Below are positions 1 through 6,325 of a stretch of 9,073 bases of DNA, piece after piece. The DNA lies in contig MEKM01000044.1 of NCBI GenBank assembly GCA_001766965.1, forward strand, positions 1-9,073, given 5' to 3'. The position numbers and the translations under genes are program-made. Position 1 is the first letter of the stretch, and each line of letters starts with the position of its first letter. The notes below the pieces were generated by a model. It was not told the origin of the DNA, ran no database searches, and saw only the letters and a program-made list of their open reading frames with translations. Origin of the DNA: Acidobacteria bacterium RIFCSPHIGHO2_01_FULL_67_28 (lineage in GTDB: Bacteria > Acidobacteriota > Terriglobia > Acidiferrales > 2-02-FULL-67-57).

Positions 1-212
1 ATGCGGGTGGCGTCGCCCCCGAAGCGCGCCGCCAGCATCTCCGACAAAATCGTGAACAGCGCCGAGCCGGCGCAGATGAACATGTTGGTGCGGAGGCCGG
101 CGGGCTTGCCGTGCAGCTCCCGCTCCAGCCCCACCAGCCCCCCGAGCACCGAAGCCATCACCAGCCGCAGCAGAATCGTCGGAGTCAAGTCCATCGGTGG
201 CAGCCAGTCCAT
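1..212 (-). CDS. MgtC/SapB family membrane protein, N-terminal fragment
   Basis: Only the first 70 residues are present; the gene runs off the low-coordinate edge. The fragment begins MDWLPPMDLTPTILLRLV and continues with GGLVGLERE, then GKPAGLRTN and a hydrophobic GSALFTILSEM segment. This is the family's hallmark start: a first membrane helix, the conserved GLERE/GLRTN cytoplasmic stretch, then a second helix. MgtC-like proteins are inner-membrane proteins. In pathogens they affect ATP synthase, Mg2+ limitation and survival in macrophages; in environmental bacteria their role is mostly unknown. The ATG at 212 is chosen because AGGGGG (226-221) lies 8 bases upstream; the internal ATG at 194 has no such site. 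It follows the methylthioadenosine phosphorylase gene by 68 bases, with a hairpin beside its ribosome binding site. Family assignment is confident, function is not. Confidence 0.85.
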   Translation of the reverse strand, partial: MDWLPPMDLTPTILLRLVMASVLGGLVGLERELHGKPAGLRTNMFICAGSALFTILSEMLAARFGGDATR

Positions 213-226
213 GCGCGTCGCCCCCT

Positions 227-243
227 GCCTGCCGTCGGCAGGC
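227..243 (-). promoter_or_regulatory. Hairpin abutting the Shine-Dalgarno of the MgtC-like gene
   Basis: A perfect 7-bp stem (GCCTGCC 227-233 with GGCAGGC 237-243) closes a 3-base loop. On the minus strand it is followed immediately by the AGGGGG ribosome binding site and then the ATG at 212. No T-run follows on the minus strand, so it is not a convincing intrinsic terminator for the upstream phosphorylase gene. It could modulate translation of the MgtC-like gene or be a small intergenic palindrome. The stem is seen directly; the role is inference. Confidence 0.4.
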
Positions 244-263
244 TTGTTCTGCTCTGTAACGGA

Positions 264-269
264 ATTCTA
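264..269 (-). promoter_or_regulatory. Possible -10 hexamer for the MgtC-like gene
   Basis: The minus strand reads TAGAAT (5 of 6 to TATAAT) just after the phosphorylase stop, in otherwise GC-rich sequence. Transcription would begin near 257 and give a leader of about 45 bases that includes the 227-243 hairpin. No -35 element was found at normal spacing, so this is weak. The gene may simply be cotranscribed with the phosphorylase. Confidence 0.2.
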
Positions 270-280
270 CACCCGCGGAG

Positions 281-1147
281 CTACCGAAGGTACTTGCCGA
301 TGATGAGCTGGAGCCGCTTGCGGGTCGAGGGCGGAATCTTCTTCGCCTCGGTGATGATGGAGTGGGCGAGCGCCGCGCCGCACTTGCAGGAGCGCGCCAC
401 CGGCACCCGCGGCACCGCCTCGCGGATGACCCCCTGGACGTTTTTGATGTTGCGGGCCAGGTATTCCATCACCTGTTGCCCGGTGACGGCGTCGTGCTCC
501 GGGTGCCAGCAGTCGTAGTCGGTCACCATGGCCACGGTGGCGTAGCAGATTTCGGCCTCGCGGGCGAGCTTGGCCTCCTGGAGGTTCGTCATCCCGATGA
601 CGTCGAAGCCGAGCTTGCGATAGGTGTGCGACTCAGCCTTGGTCGAAAACATCGGGCCTTCCATGCAGACGTAAGTGCCGCCGTCGTGCACGGTGACCCC
701 GGCGCGCCGGCAGGCCTCCATCAACACCTGGCGCAGCGCCGGGCAAAAAGGGTCGGCGAAGCTGACGTGGGCCACGATGCCGTTTCCGAAAAAAGTAGAA
801 ACCCGCTGCCGCGTCCGGTCGAAAAACTGGTCAGGGACCAAAAAGTCCATCGGCTTGTACTCTTCCTTGAGCGAGCCCACGGCGCTGACCGAGAGGATGC
901 ACTCGACGCCCAGCTTCTTGAAGCCGTAGAGGTTGGCGCGGAAGTTGAGCTCGGTCGGGAGAATCCGGTGGCCGCGGCCGTGCCGGGCGAGAAATGCCAC
1001 GCGCTTGCCGGCGAGCGTCCCCACCAGATAAGCGTCCGAAGGCTTGCCAAAGGGCGTCGCCACCCGCACTTCCCGCGTCGCGGCCAGCCCCGGCATTCCG
1101 TAGAGCCCGCTGCCCCCGATGATCCCCAGCTTCACTTGTTCCGCCAC
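281..1147 (-). CDS. mtnP: S-methyl-5'-thioadenosine phosphorylase (MTAP), methionine/purine salvage
   Basis: This 288-residue PNP/MTAP-family enzyme phosphorolyses 5'-methylthioadenosine, a by-product of polyamine and related SAM-dependent reactions, to adenine and 5-methylthioribose-1-phosphate. Visible motifs are GGSGLY (11-16, phosphate loop), RHGRGH (55-60), NFRANLYG, SAVGSL (88-93), MEGPMFSTKAES (162-173) and TDYDCWH. The last carries the Asp pair D210/D212 that marks 6-aminopurine preference; PNPs have Asn here. The start is taken as GTG at 1147, with GGGGGAGGG just upstream. The frame stays open to 1228, but that extension (MKHRRDAG...) is translated from the intergenic repeat and has no family resemblance. 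The C-terminus carries a CKCGAAL segment (C254, C256) not found in human MTAP. No other methionine-salvage gene is adjacent. Confidence 0.95.
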   Translation of the reverse strand: MAEQVKLGIIGGSGLYGMPGLAATREVRVATPFGKPSDAYLVGTLAGKRVAFLARHGRGHRILPTELNFRANLYGFKKLGVECILSVSAVGSLKEEYKPMDFLVPDQFFDRTRQRVSTFFGNGIVAHVSFADPFCPALRQVLMEACRRAGVTVHDGGTYVCMEGPMFSTKAESHTYRKLGFDVIGMTNLQEAKLAREAEICYATVAMVTDYDCWHPEHDAVTGQQVMEYLARNIKNVQGVIREAVPRVPVARSCKCGAALAHSIITEAKKIPPSTRKRLQLIIGKYLR

Positions 1148-1171
1148 CGTTCCCTCCCCCTGCGTTTTGTC

Positions 1172-1284
1172 ATTCCGACCCCGCCCATTCTCATTTCCTG
1201 TGGCACCGGCGTCTCGCCGGTGTTTCACGGTGTCCGCAGGCCAGAGGCCTGTGCCACCAAGAAGAAAATGGGCGGGGGAGGAAT
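1172..1284. repeat. 113-bp nested inverted-repeat (cruciform) element
   Basis: The outer arms are ATTCC-ga-CCCCGCCCATT (1172-1189) and AATGGGCGGGG-ga-GGAAT (1267-1284). They pair over 16 bp with a tandem G/A mismatch between the two blocks. Inside is a second arm pair, GTGGCAC (1200-1206) and GTGCCAC (1251-1257). Within that are two hairpins: an 8-bp stem CACCGGCG/CGCCGGTG (1204-1222, loop TCT) and a 6-bp stem CAGGCC/GGCCTG (1237-1251, loop AGA). Single-stranded, it could fold into a branched cloverleaf-like structure. On the plus strand a TTTTT run follows at about 1288-1292; on the minus strand no T-run follows. It occupies most of the gap between the MBL hydrolase and the phosphorylase gene. 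It looks like a dispersed REP/MITE-like intergenic repeat, but copy number cannot be seen from one window. Confidence 0.8.
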
Positions 1285-1308
1285 CTGTTTTTCGCTAGCC
1301 GCGTCCTC

Positions 1309-2166
1309 TCAAGCTGTAACCAGCTCCGGCTCTTTGACCGCTTCCGCGACGATCTTGCCGTCCTTCTCCCGCAGGTAAGCGGCCGGCACCGCCGGGTCGT
1401 GCGCGAAGAAGCAGAGCCACTCGCCCCGCACCGCCTCGGGAATCCAGCGCTTCTTCTGCTCGAGCGTCGTCATCGGGTAGAGGTCGTAGCCCATGATCCA
1501 GGGATAGGGCAGGTGGGCAGTGGTCGGAACCAGATCGGCCAGGAAGATGGCCGTGCGTCCGCCCGAGCGCAGCCGCACGCACTGCATGTCGCGCGTGTGC
1601 CCCGGCGCGCGCACCAGCTCGACGCCGGGAGCAATCTCCTCGTCGCCCGCAGGCCAGACCCATTGCTGCGACTCGGCCATGGGCTGGAAGTTATCGGGCA
1701 GGTAGCTGACGCGGTCGCGCTCGGTGGGCTCGAGCGCGTGCTCGTACTCGCCCCGCTGCACGTAGTAGCGGGCGCGGGGAAAAGTGGGGACGAAGCGCCC
1801 GCCCGGGCCGCGCCGCGTGTTCCAGCCGCAATGGTCGAAGTGCAGGTGGGTGTTGACGACAATGTCCACCTCTTTCGCCTCCACGCCGCGGCGGTGGAGC
1901 GAATCGAGCAGAGTCACGCTGTGGTCGATGCCGTAGATGTCGTCCCACTTGGCGTCGCCTTTGTCGCCCGTGCCCGTCTCGACCACGATCGTCTTGCCGG
2001 CGCTCCGAACCAGGAGACAGTTCAGCCCGAGCGTGATGCGGTTGCGGTCGTCGGCCGGGATTCTCTTCTGCCAGAGCATCTTCGGCACCACGCCGAACAT
2101 CGCCCCGCCGTCCAGGCGGAAGCGCCCGTCCGACAGCACAAAGATTTCCAGGTCGCCGAACTTCAT
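1309..2166 (-). CDS. MBL-fold metallo-hydrolase, lactonase-like, substrate unknown
   Basis: This 285-residue metallo-beta-lactamase-fold hydrolase has the full dinuclear metal set: HLHFDH (H107, H109, D111, H112), APGH (H190), D211 in FLADL and H256 in FFAHD. No signal peptide is visible, so it is probably cytoplasmic. The overall plan resembles the quorum-quenching lactonase/YtnP-like and related MBL families, which open lactones or cleave esters and thioesters; the actual substrate cannot be read from the sequence. It is the last gene of the acd-meaB-mce operon. Its ATG (2166-2164) overlaps the epimerase stop as ATGA, so translation is probably coupled. That context suggests hydrolysis of a CoA thioester or other acyl metabolite linked to methylmalonyl-CoA chemistry, but this is inference only. 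No terminator with a T-run was found after its stop. Confidence 0.9.
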   Translation of the reverse strand: MKFGDLEIFVLSDGRFRLDGGAMFGVVPKMLWQKRIPADDRNRITLGLNCLLVRSAGKTIVVETGTGDKGDAKWDDIYGIDHSVTLLDSLHRRGVEAKEVDIVVNTHLHFDHCGWNTRRGPGGRFVPTFPRARYYVQRGEYEHALEPTERDRVSYLPDNFQPMAESQQWVWPAGDEEIAPGVELVRAPGHTRDMQCVRLRSGGRTAIFLADLVPTTAHLPYPWIMGYDLYPMTTLEQKKRWIPEAVRGEWLCFFAHDPAVPAAYLREKDGKIVAEAVKEPELVTA

Positions 2167-2579
2167 TTCGCTTCTTTCGCCGCCGGGGCCGTTTCGACCA
2201 GCTCCACCAGCACCCCGCCGCAGCTCGACGGGTGCAGAAAAGCGTAGCGGTGGCCGCCCGCGCCGTACTGGCTTTTCCCCGGCAGGATGCGCACGCCGGC
2301 GGCCGCGAGTGTCTTCAGGTGGCGGTCGAGTTGCTCGACTTGCAACGCGATGTGGTGAATGCCCTCGCCGCGCTTCGAGATGAACTCGGCGATGACGGAA
2401 TCCTCCGCCGTGGCTTCGAGCAGCTCCAGGCGCGTCTCGCCGAGCGGCAGCAGGGCCACGCGCACCTTCTCGCCGGCAAGGGTCTCGAGGCCGGCGACGC
2501 GCAGGCCGAGGGTGTCGCGGTAGAACTTCAGCGCCTGGTCGAGCGAGCGCACGGCGATGCCGATGTGCTCGAGCTTCAC
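2163..2579 (-). CDS. mce: Methylmalonyl-CoA epimerase
   Basis: The 138-residue protein is of the vicinal-oxygen-chelate (glyoxalase) fold and interconverts (2S)- and (2R)-methylmalonyl-CoA for the B12-dependent mutase. Two VOC half-repeats are visible: VKLEHIGIAVRSL at the N-terminus and GIHHIALQV at 73-81. Probable metal ligands and acid/base residues are H5, E52 in LELLE, H75/H76 and E126 in VLVELVE; exact ligand assignment is by family analogy. The KRGEGIHHIA signature is typical of bacterial epimerases. The start is GTG at 2579, overlapping the MeaB stop as GTGA, with GGGAG upstream. The frame stays open to 2876, but that part is a shadow of meaB. Length matches the family. Confidence 0.95.
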   Translation of the reverse strand: MKLEHIGIAVRSLDQALKFYRDTLGLRVAGLETLAGEKVRVALLPLGETRLELLEATAEDSVIAEFISKRGEGIHHIALQVEQLDRHLKTLAAAGVRILPGKSQYGAGGHRYAFLHPSSCGGVLVELVETAPAAKEAK

Positions 2580-3547
2580 CCGTTCACTCCCGCGGCCTTG
2601 AGCAGCTCTTCGACCACGCCGTAAGGGTCGCGCTCGCCGCGCGCGACCTGCCGGGCGCAAGCGGCGAGCTTGTCTTTGCCCACGCTGGCCTTCAAGACGC
2701 GCTCGAGCGCCCGCTCGCGGATCAAATCGAGCAGGCGGTCCTGCCAGCGCTCGATGCGCTTCTGTTCTCGCAACCCCGCGCCCTCGATGTGAGCGCGGTA
2801 GGCGTCCACCGCGGCCGCGAGCTCCGGCACGCCCGTGCCTTCGGTCGCCACCGTCTTCACCACGGGCGGCTCCCACTGGTCGGCGCGGCGGCTCAAGCCG
2901 AGCACTACTTTCAGCTCCTGCTCCAGCCGGTCGGTGTCGCCCCGGTCGGCCTTGTTGATGACAAAGACGTCGGCGATTTCCATCACGCCCGCCTTGAAGC
3001 TCTGCACGTCGTCGCCCAGGCCGGCCACGAGCAGGAGCACGGTGACGTCGGCCAGCCGCACGATGTCCACTTCGTCCTGCCCCACGCCCACGGTTTCGAT
3101 GAGGATAACGTCCTTGCCGGCGGCGTCGAGCACGAGCGCCGCGTCGCCCGTGGCGCGCGCCAGGCCGCCCAGCACGCCGCGCGTGGCCATGCTGCGGATG
3201 TAGATGCCGTCGTCGGTCGCGTGCTGCTGCATGCGGATGCGGTCGCCGAGCAGCGCCCCGCCGGTGAAGGGGCTGGTGGGATCGACCGCAATGACGCCGA
3301 CGCGCTTGCCCTGCGCGCGGTAGTGCGCCGCCAGGCGGTTCGCCAGCGAGCTCTTCCCCGTCCCCGGCGCCCCTGTCAGCCCGAGGAGGAAAGCCTTGCC
3401 CGTGTGCGGGAACAGCTCGCGCACGAGTTGCTCGGCGCCGGGCTCGTGGTCTTCCAGGGCGCTGATGGCGCGGCCGATGGCGCGGGGGTCCGCGGCGCGC
3501 ACGCCGTCAACCAGAGAAGCGGTGGAGGCGCCGGCGGGTTTCTTCAA
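2576..3547 (-). CDS. meaB: MeaB/ArgK G3E-family GTPase, methylmalonyl-CoA mutase chaperone
   Basis: The 323-residue protein is a GTP-dependent chaperone that gates B12 loading and protects methylmalonyl-CoA mutase from inactivation. It was historically misnamed ArgK. Visible motifs are an N-terminal helical region, Walker A GAPGTGKSS (59-67, K65), AVDPTSPFTGGALLGDR around D89, RSMATRG (118-123), the switch segment ETVGVGQDE (151-159), NKAD base-recognition motif (198-201), and a C-terminal helical dimerisation arm ending DPYGVVEELL. The start is TTG at 3547, overlapping the dehydrogenase stop as TTGA, with AGGAG 5 bases upstream; it gives the usual family length. The frame is open to 3793 but that is a shadow of acd. 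The mutase it should serve is not in this window. Confidence 0.96.
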   Translation of the reverse strand: MKKPAGASTASLVDGVRAADPRAIGRAISALEDHEPGAEQLVRELFPHTGKAFLLGLTGAPGTGKSSLANRLAAHYRAQGKRVGVIAVDPTSPFTGGALLGDRIRMQQHATDDGIYIRSMATRGVLGGLARATGDAALVLDAAGKDVILIETVGVGQDEVDIVRLADVTVLLLVAGLGDDVQSFKAGVMEIADVFVINKADRGDTDRLEQELKVVLGLSRRADQWEPPVVKTVATEGTGVPELAAAVDAYRAHIEGAGLREQKRIERWQDRLLDLIRERALERVLKASVGKDKLAACARQVARGERDPYGVVEELLKAAGVNG

Positions 3548-4701
3548 GACCTCTCCTGCCCCTTGCCGAGCAGCTGGCGGGCGATGACCAGCCGCTGGAT
3601 TTCGCTTGTGCCTTCCCCAATGGTGCAGATCTTGACGTCGCGGTAGAATTTCTCGGCCGGGTAGTCCTTGATGAAGCCGTAGCCGCCGTGGATCTGTACG
3701 GCTTCGTTGGCGACGCGCACCGCCACCTCGCCGGCGTAGAGCTTGGCCATGCAGGACTCCTTCGTGTGCGGCCGCTCGGCGTCGGCCAGCCACGCCGCTT
3801 CATAGGTCAGCCAGCGCGCCGCTTCGATCTCCATCTTCATCGTGGCCAGCTTCCACTGGATGGCCTGAAAGCTCGCGATGGTCTTGCCGAACTGCTTGCG
3901 CTCCTGGGAGTACTTGAGCGCGCAGTCGAACGCCCCTTGCGCCAGGCCCACGCCCAGCGCCGCGATGGAGATGCGCCCCCCGTCGAGGATTTGCAGGCTG
4001 TTGACGAAGCCTTCGCCCTCACGCCCGAGCAGGTTCCCCGCCGGCACCCGGCAGTCCTGGAAGATGACTTCGGAGGTGTCGCTCGCCCGCATCCCCAGCT
4101 TGTTTTCCTTCTTCCCCGGCCGGAACCCCGGCGTGCCCTTCTCGACGATGAACGCGGAAATGCCGTGGTGGCCCTTGGCCGGGTCGGTCAGCGCCATGGC
4201 CACGCAGACGCCGGCCTGATGGCCGTTGGTCGTAAAAGTCTTGGCGCCGTTGAGCACCCACTGGTCGCCCTGGCGGACGGCGGTGGTCCGCGTGCCGCCG
4301 GCGTCCGAGCCGGCTTCCGGCTCGGTCAGGCTCCAGCAGCCGAGCATCTTCCCCTGCGCGAGCGGCGGGACGTACTTCTGCCGCTGCGCTTCCGTGCCGA
4401 ACGAGTAGATGTGGTTCGTGCAGAGCGAATTGTGCGCCGCCACCATCAGTGCCACCGAGCCGTCCACCCGCGCCAGCTCCTCAATCGCCAGCGCGTACTC
4501 GATGTAGCCGAGCCCCGCCCCGCCGTATTTTTCCGGGAAGATGATGCCGAAGAGGCCCAACTCAGCCAGCTTCGGCGCCAGGTCGTCCGCAAAATGCGCC
4601 GCTTCGTCCCACTCCATCACGTGCGGGCGGATTTCGCCTTCCGCGAACTCCCGCACCGTGCGACGCAGTTGTTCCTGCTCGTCCGTCAGCTTGAAGTCCA
4701 C
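3544..4701 (-). CDS. Acyl-CoA dehydrogenase, short/branched-chain type
   Basis: The 385-residue FAD enzyme performs alpha,beta-dehydrogenation of acyl-CoA thioesters, passing electrons to electron-transfer flavoprotein. It has the standard three-domain plan: N-terminal helical domain, middle beta domain with LTEPEAGSDAG (125-135) and NGAKTFTTNG, and C-terminal helical domain with QIHGGYGF (336-343). IGEGTSEIQR carries the catalytic base E363, in the position used by SCAD-type enzymes rather than the isovaleryl type. Substrate chain length cannot be fixed; linkage to meaB and mce favours a short or branched substrate whose breakdown yields propionyl- or methylmalonyl-CoA. The start is GTG at 4701 with AGGAG at 4711-4707 (5-base spacing) and a second AGGAG at 4719-4715. 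It is the first gene of a four-gene coupled operon. Confidence 0.95.
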   Translation of the reverse strand: MDFKLTDEQEQLRRTVREFAEGEIRPHVMEWDEAAHFADDLAPKLAELGLFGIIFPEKYGGAGLGYIEYALAIEELARVDGSVALMVAAHNSLCTNHIYSFGTEAQRQKYVPPLAQGKMLGCWSLTEPEAGSDAGGTRTTAVRQGDQWVLNGAKTFTTNGHQAGVCVAMALTDPAKGHHGISAFIVEKGTPGFRPGKKENKLGMRASDTSEVIFQDCRVPAGNLLGREGEGFVNSLQILDGGRISIAALGVGLAQGAFDCALKYSQERKQFGKTIASFQAIQWKLATMKMEIEAARWLTYEAAWLADAERPHTKESCMAKLYAGEVAVRVANEAVQIHGGYGFIKDYPAEKFYRDVKICTIGEGTSEIQRLVIARQLLGKGQERS

Positions 4702-4740
4702 GCCGTCTCCTACTCTCCTGCGCGCAAAACCAGAATCTCT

Positions 4741-4772
4741 ATCATACCCAAGATTGAGCCTGGATTGGGCAA
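4741..4772 (-). promoter_or_regulatory. Candidate promoter of the acd-meaB-mce-MBL operon
   Basis: In the 85-base gap after the threonine aldolase stop, the minus strand has TATGAT (4746-4741, 5 of 6 to consensus) preceded by TTGGG. A TTGCCC (4772-4767) lies upstream but at a 20-base spacer, longer than ideal. Transcription would begin near 4734, leaving a leader of about 33 bases that contains both AGGAG motifs. The 10-base string TGGGTATGAT recurs exactly in front of bshC. Confidence 0.4.
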
Positions 4773-4786
4773 ACCGAACTCGGCGC

Positions 4787-5836
4787 TTAGTTCTTGCGCG
4801 CGGCGGCGAAGATCTCCTGCGCGGCGCGGATGGCGCGCTCGATCTCTTCTTCGCTCACGTCGTAGTGCGTCACCATCCGCATCTGCTTCGGGTCGACCGC
4901 GTTCGCCAGCACCCCGCGTTCCTTGAGCTTGGCGGAAAGCTCCGGGGCGCTCATGCCGGTGCCGGGAACGTCGAAGACCAGGATGTTCGTCTGCACGTCG
5001 TTCGGCTGGAGGCGCATATCGGGAATCTCGGCCAGCGCCTCGGCCAGGCGCCTGGCCTTGGCGTGGTCGCGGGCGAGGAGCGGCGGATGTTTTTCCAGCG
5101 CCACCAGCCCGGCCGCCGCCAGCACACCGACCTGGCGCATCCCCCCGCCGAACATTTTGCGGAAGACCCGCGCCTTCTCGATGAACGCGCGCGAGCCCAC
5201 CACCATCGAGCCCACCGGCGCCCCCAGGCCCTTCGAGAGGCAGAACATGAGGGAATCCACTTTGCGGGTAATGTCCGCGACGCTCTTGCCGAGATACGTG
5301 GCGGCGTTGAAGATGCGCGCCGCGTCGAGGTGCACGGGAATGCCCCGGTCGTGCGCCCGGTCGCAGATTTCGTCCTGCACCGCGGTGGGCAGCACGCGCC
5401 CGCCGGCGATGTTGTGGGTGTTCTCGAGCGAGATGAGTCCGGTCTGGGCGCGATAGTAAACCTTCGGCCGGATCGCGGGCTCAATGTGCTTCCAGGTCAG
5501 AACGCCGTCGGTGGTCTCGACCGGCCGCGCCACGCAGCCGGCGATGGCGCTCATCGAGGCCATCTCGAAGTTGAAGATGTGCCCGCGCGACTCGCAGATG
5601 ACTTCGTTGCCGTGGTCGCAGTGGATGCGGATGCAAATCAGGTTCCCCATCGAGCCGGTCGGCACAAAAAGCGCCGCCTCGCGCTGGAAGATTTCCGCGG
5701 CGCGCTGCTCCAGGCGGTTGACCGTCGGGTCTTCCCCGTAGACGTCGTCGCCGACTTCGGCTTCCGCCATCGCCCGGCGCATCTCGAGCGTCGGCTTGGT
5801 CACCGTGTCGCTGCGCAGGTCAATCCACTCGGGCAT
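4787..5836 (-). CDS. ltaE: Low-specificity L-threonine aldolase
   Basis: The 349-residue PLP enzyme of fold type I cleaves L-threonine or L-allo-threonine to glycine and acetaldehyde. It opens with the family signature IDLRSDTVTKPT (5-16) and VGDDVYGEDPTVN (28-40). GSMGN (61-65) is the phosphate-binding loop, H86 in SRGHIF is the likely ring-stacking His, HLDAAR (169-174) supplies D171 and R174, and CLSKGLGAPVGS carries the Schiff-base K202. Length is normal. The ATG at 5836 has GAGGTG 5 bases upstream, and the gene begins 15 bases after the YjbQ stop, so the two are probably cotranscribed. Stereospecificity within the L-allo/L/low-specificity group cannot be decided from motifs. Confidence 0.93.
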   Translation of the reverse strand: MPEWIDLRSDTVTKPTLEMRRAMAEAEVGDDVYGEDPTVNRLEQRAAEIFQREAALFVPTGSMGNLICIRIHCDHGNEVICESRGHIFNFEMASMSAIAGCVARPVETTDGVLTWKHIEPAIRPKVYYRAQTGLISLENTHNIAGGRVLPTAVQDEICDRAHDRGIPVHLDAARIFNAATYLGKSVADITRKVDSLMFCLSKGLGAPVGSMVVGSRAFIEKARVFRKMFGGGMRQVGVLAAAGLVALEKHPPLLARDHAKARRLAEALAEIPDMRLQPNDVQTNILVFDVPGTGMSAPELSAKLKERGVLANAVDPKQMRMVTHYDVSEEEIERAIRAAQEIFAAARKN

Positions 5837-5851
5837 CAGTGCACCTCGGTT

Positions 5852-6283
5852 TCAGTCGCCGACAATGCGGACTTTCACTTCGCGGCGGCGCGGGCCGTCG
5901 AACTCGCAGAAGAAGATTCCCTGCCAGCGCCCCAGGCCGAGCTTGCCGCCTTCGACGGGAACGGTCTGCGAGACTCCCACCAGGGACGACTTGATGTGGG
6001 AGTCGGCGTTGCCTTCGTAGTGCTTGTAGCCGGCGTCGCGCGGCACGAGCCGCTCGAGCGTGTCGCCGATGTCGCGGGCCACGTCCGGATCGTCGCTCTC
6101 GTTCACAAGGATCCCCGCCGTCGTGTGCGGGACATAGAGATGGCAGACGCCGTTCTCGACCCCCGACTGCGCCACCAGGCGCGCCACGTCCCGCGTGATG
6201 TCCTTGATTTGCGTGCGCGCTGTAGTCTCAACCGCCAGCGCCTGCCAGGCAGCGCTGACGCCCGCGCGCGGAGCTTCTTTCAT
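5852..6283 (-). CDS. YjbQ/UPF0047 family protein
   Basis: This 143-residue member of the UPF0047 family, annotated as 'secondary thiamine-phosphate synthase enzyme YjbQ', has weak reported thiamine-phosphate synthase activity; the true physiological role is unsettled. All family signatures are present: HTTAGILVNE (53-62), DIGDTLERLVP, HYEGNADSHIKSSLVG (88-103) and LGRWQGIFFCEFDGPR (117-132). The conserved H53, H88, H96 and E127 probably line the metal site at the trimer interface. The N-terminus is about 10 residues longer than minimal homologues. The ATG at 6283 has AAGGA 6 bases upstream. It lies 42 bases after bshC and 15 bases before the threonine aldolase gene. Confidence 0.93.
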   Translation of the reverse strand: MKEAPRAGVSAAWQALAVETTARTQIKDITRDVARLVAQSGVENGVCHLYVPHTTAGILVNESDDPDVARDIGDTLERLVPRDAGYKHYEGNADSHIKSSLVGVSQTVPVEGGKLGLGRWQGIFFCEFDGPRRREVKVRIVGD

Positions 6284-6310
6284 CGGCGTTCCTTTTCCCC
6301 GAACCCGGCC

Positions 6311-6319
6311 ATTCTAGCA
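6311..6319 (-). promoter_or_regulatory. Candidate extended -10 promoter for the yjbQ-threonine aldolase pair
   Basis: In the 42-base gap between bshC and yjbQ the minus strand reads TGC-TAGAAT, an extended -10 (TGn) followed by a hexamer matching TATAAT at 5 of 6. No good -35 is seen, which is acceptable for extended -10 promoters. The start would fall near 6304, about 20 bases before the ATG at 6283, leaving room for the AAGGA site. Confidence 0.35.
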
Positions 6320-6325
6320 CCAGCC

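Noticed and set aside
1148..1228. N-terminal extension of the phosphorylase to 1228.
   Set aside because: The extra 27 residues are translated from the intergenic inverted repeat and bear no resemblance to the family; GTG 1147 has a strong Shine-Dalgarno.
1172..1292. Intrinsic terminator for the MBL operon at the nested repeat.
   Set aside because: The only T-run adjoining the structure is on the plus strand, whereas the operon runs on the minus strand; transcription into the phosphorylase gene cannot be excluded.
362..1378. A 338-codon plus-strand open frame across the phosphorylase gene.
   Set aside because: It is antisense to a clear MTAP gene and its composition (many Arg, His, Val, Ala) is that of a complementary-strand artefact; no motif is seen.
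2580..2876. N-terminal extension of the epimerase open frame to 2876.
   Set aside because: It is out-of-frame reading of meaB, Arg/Gly-rich, and the VOC domain begins exactly at GTG 2579, where the GTGA overlap lies.
4767..4786. Possible terminator after the threonine aldolase gene (CCGA-GT-TCGG followed by TTTG).
   Set aside because: The stem is only 3-4 bp with a loop too small and no U-run, so it does not qualify as an intrinsic terminator.
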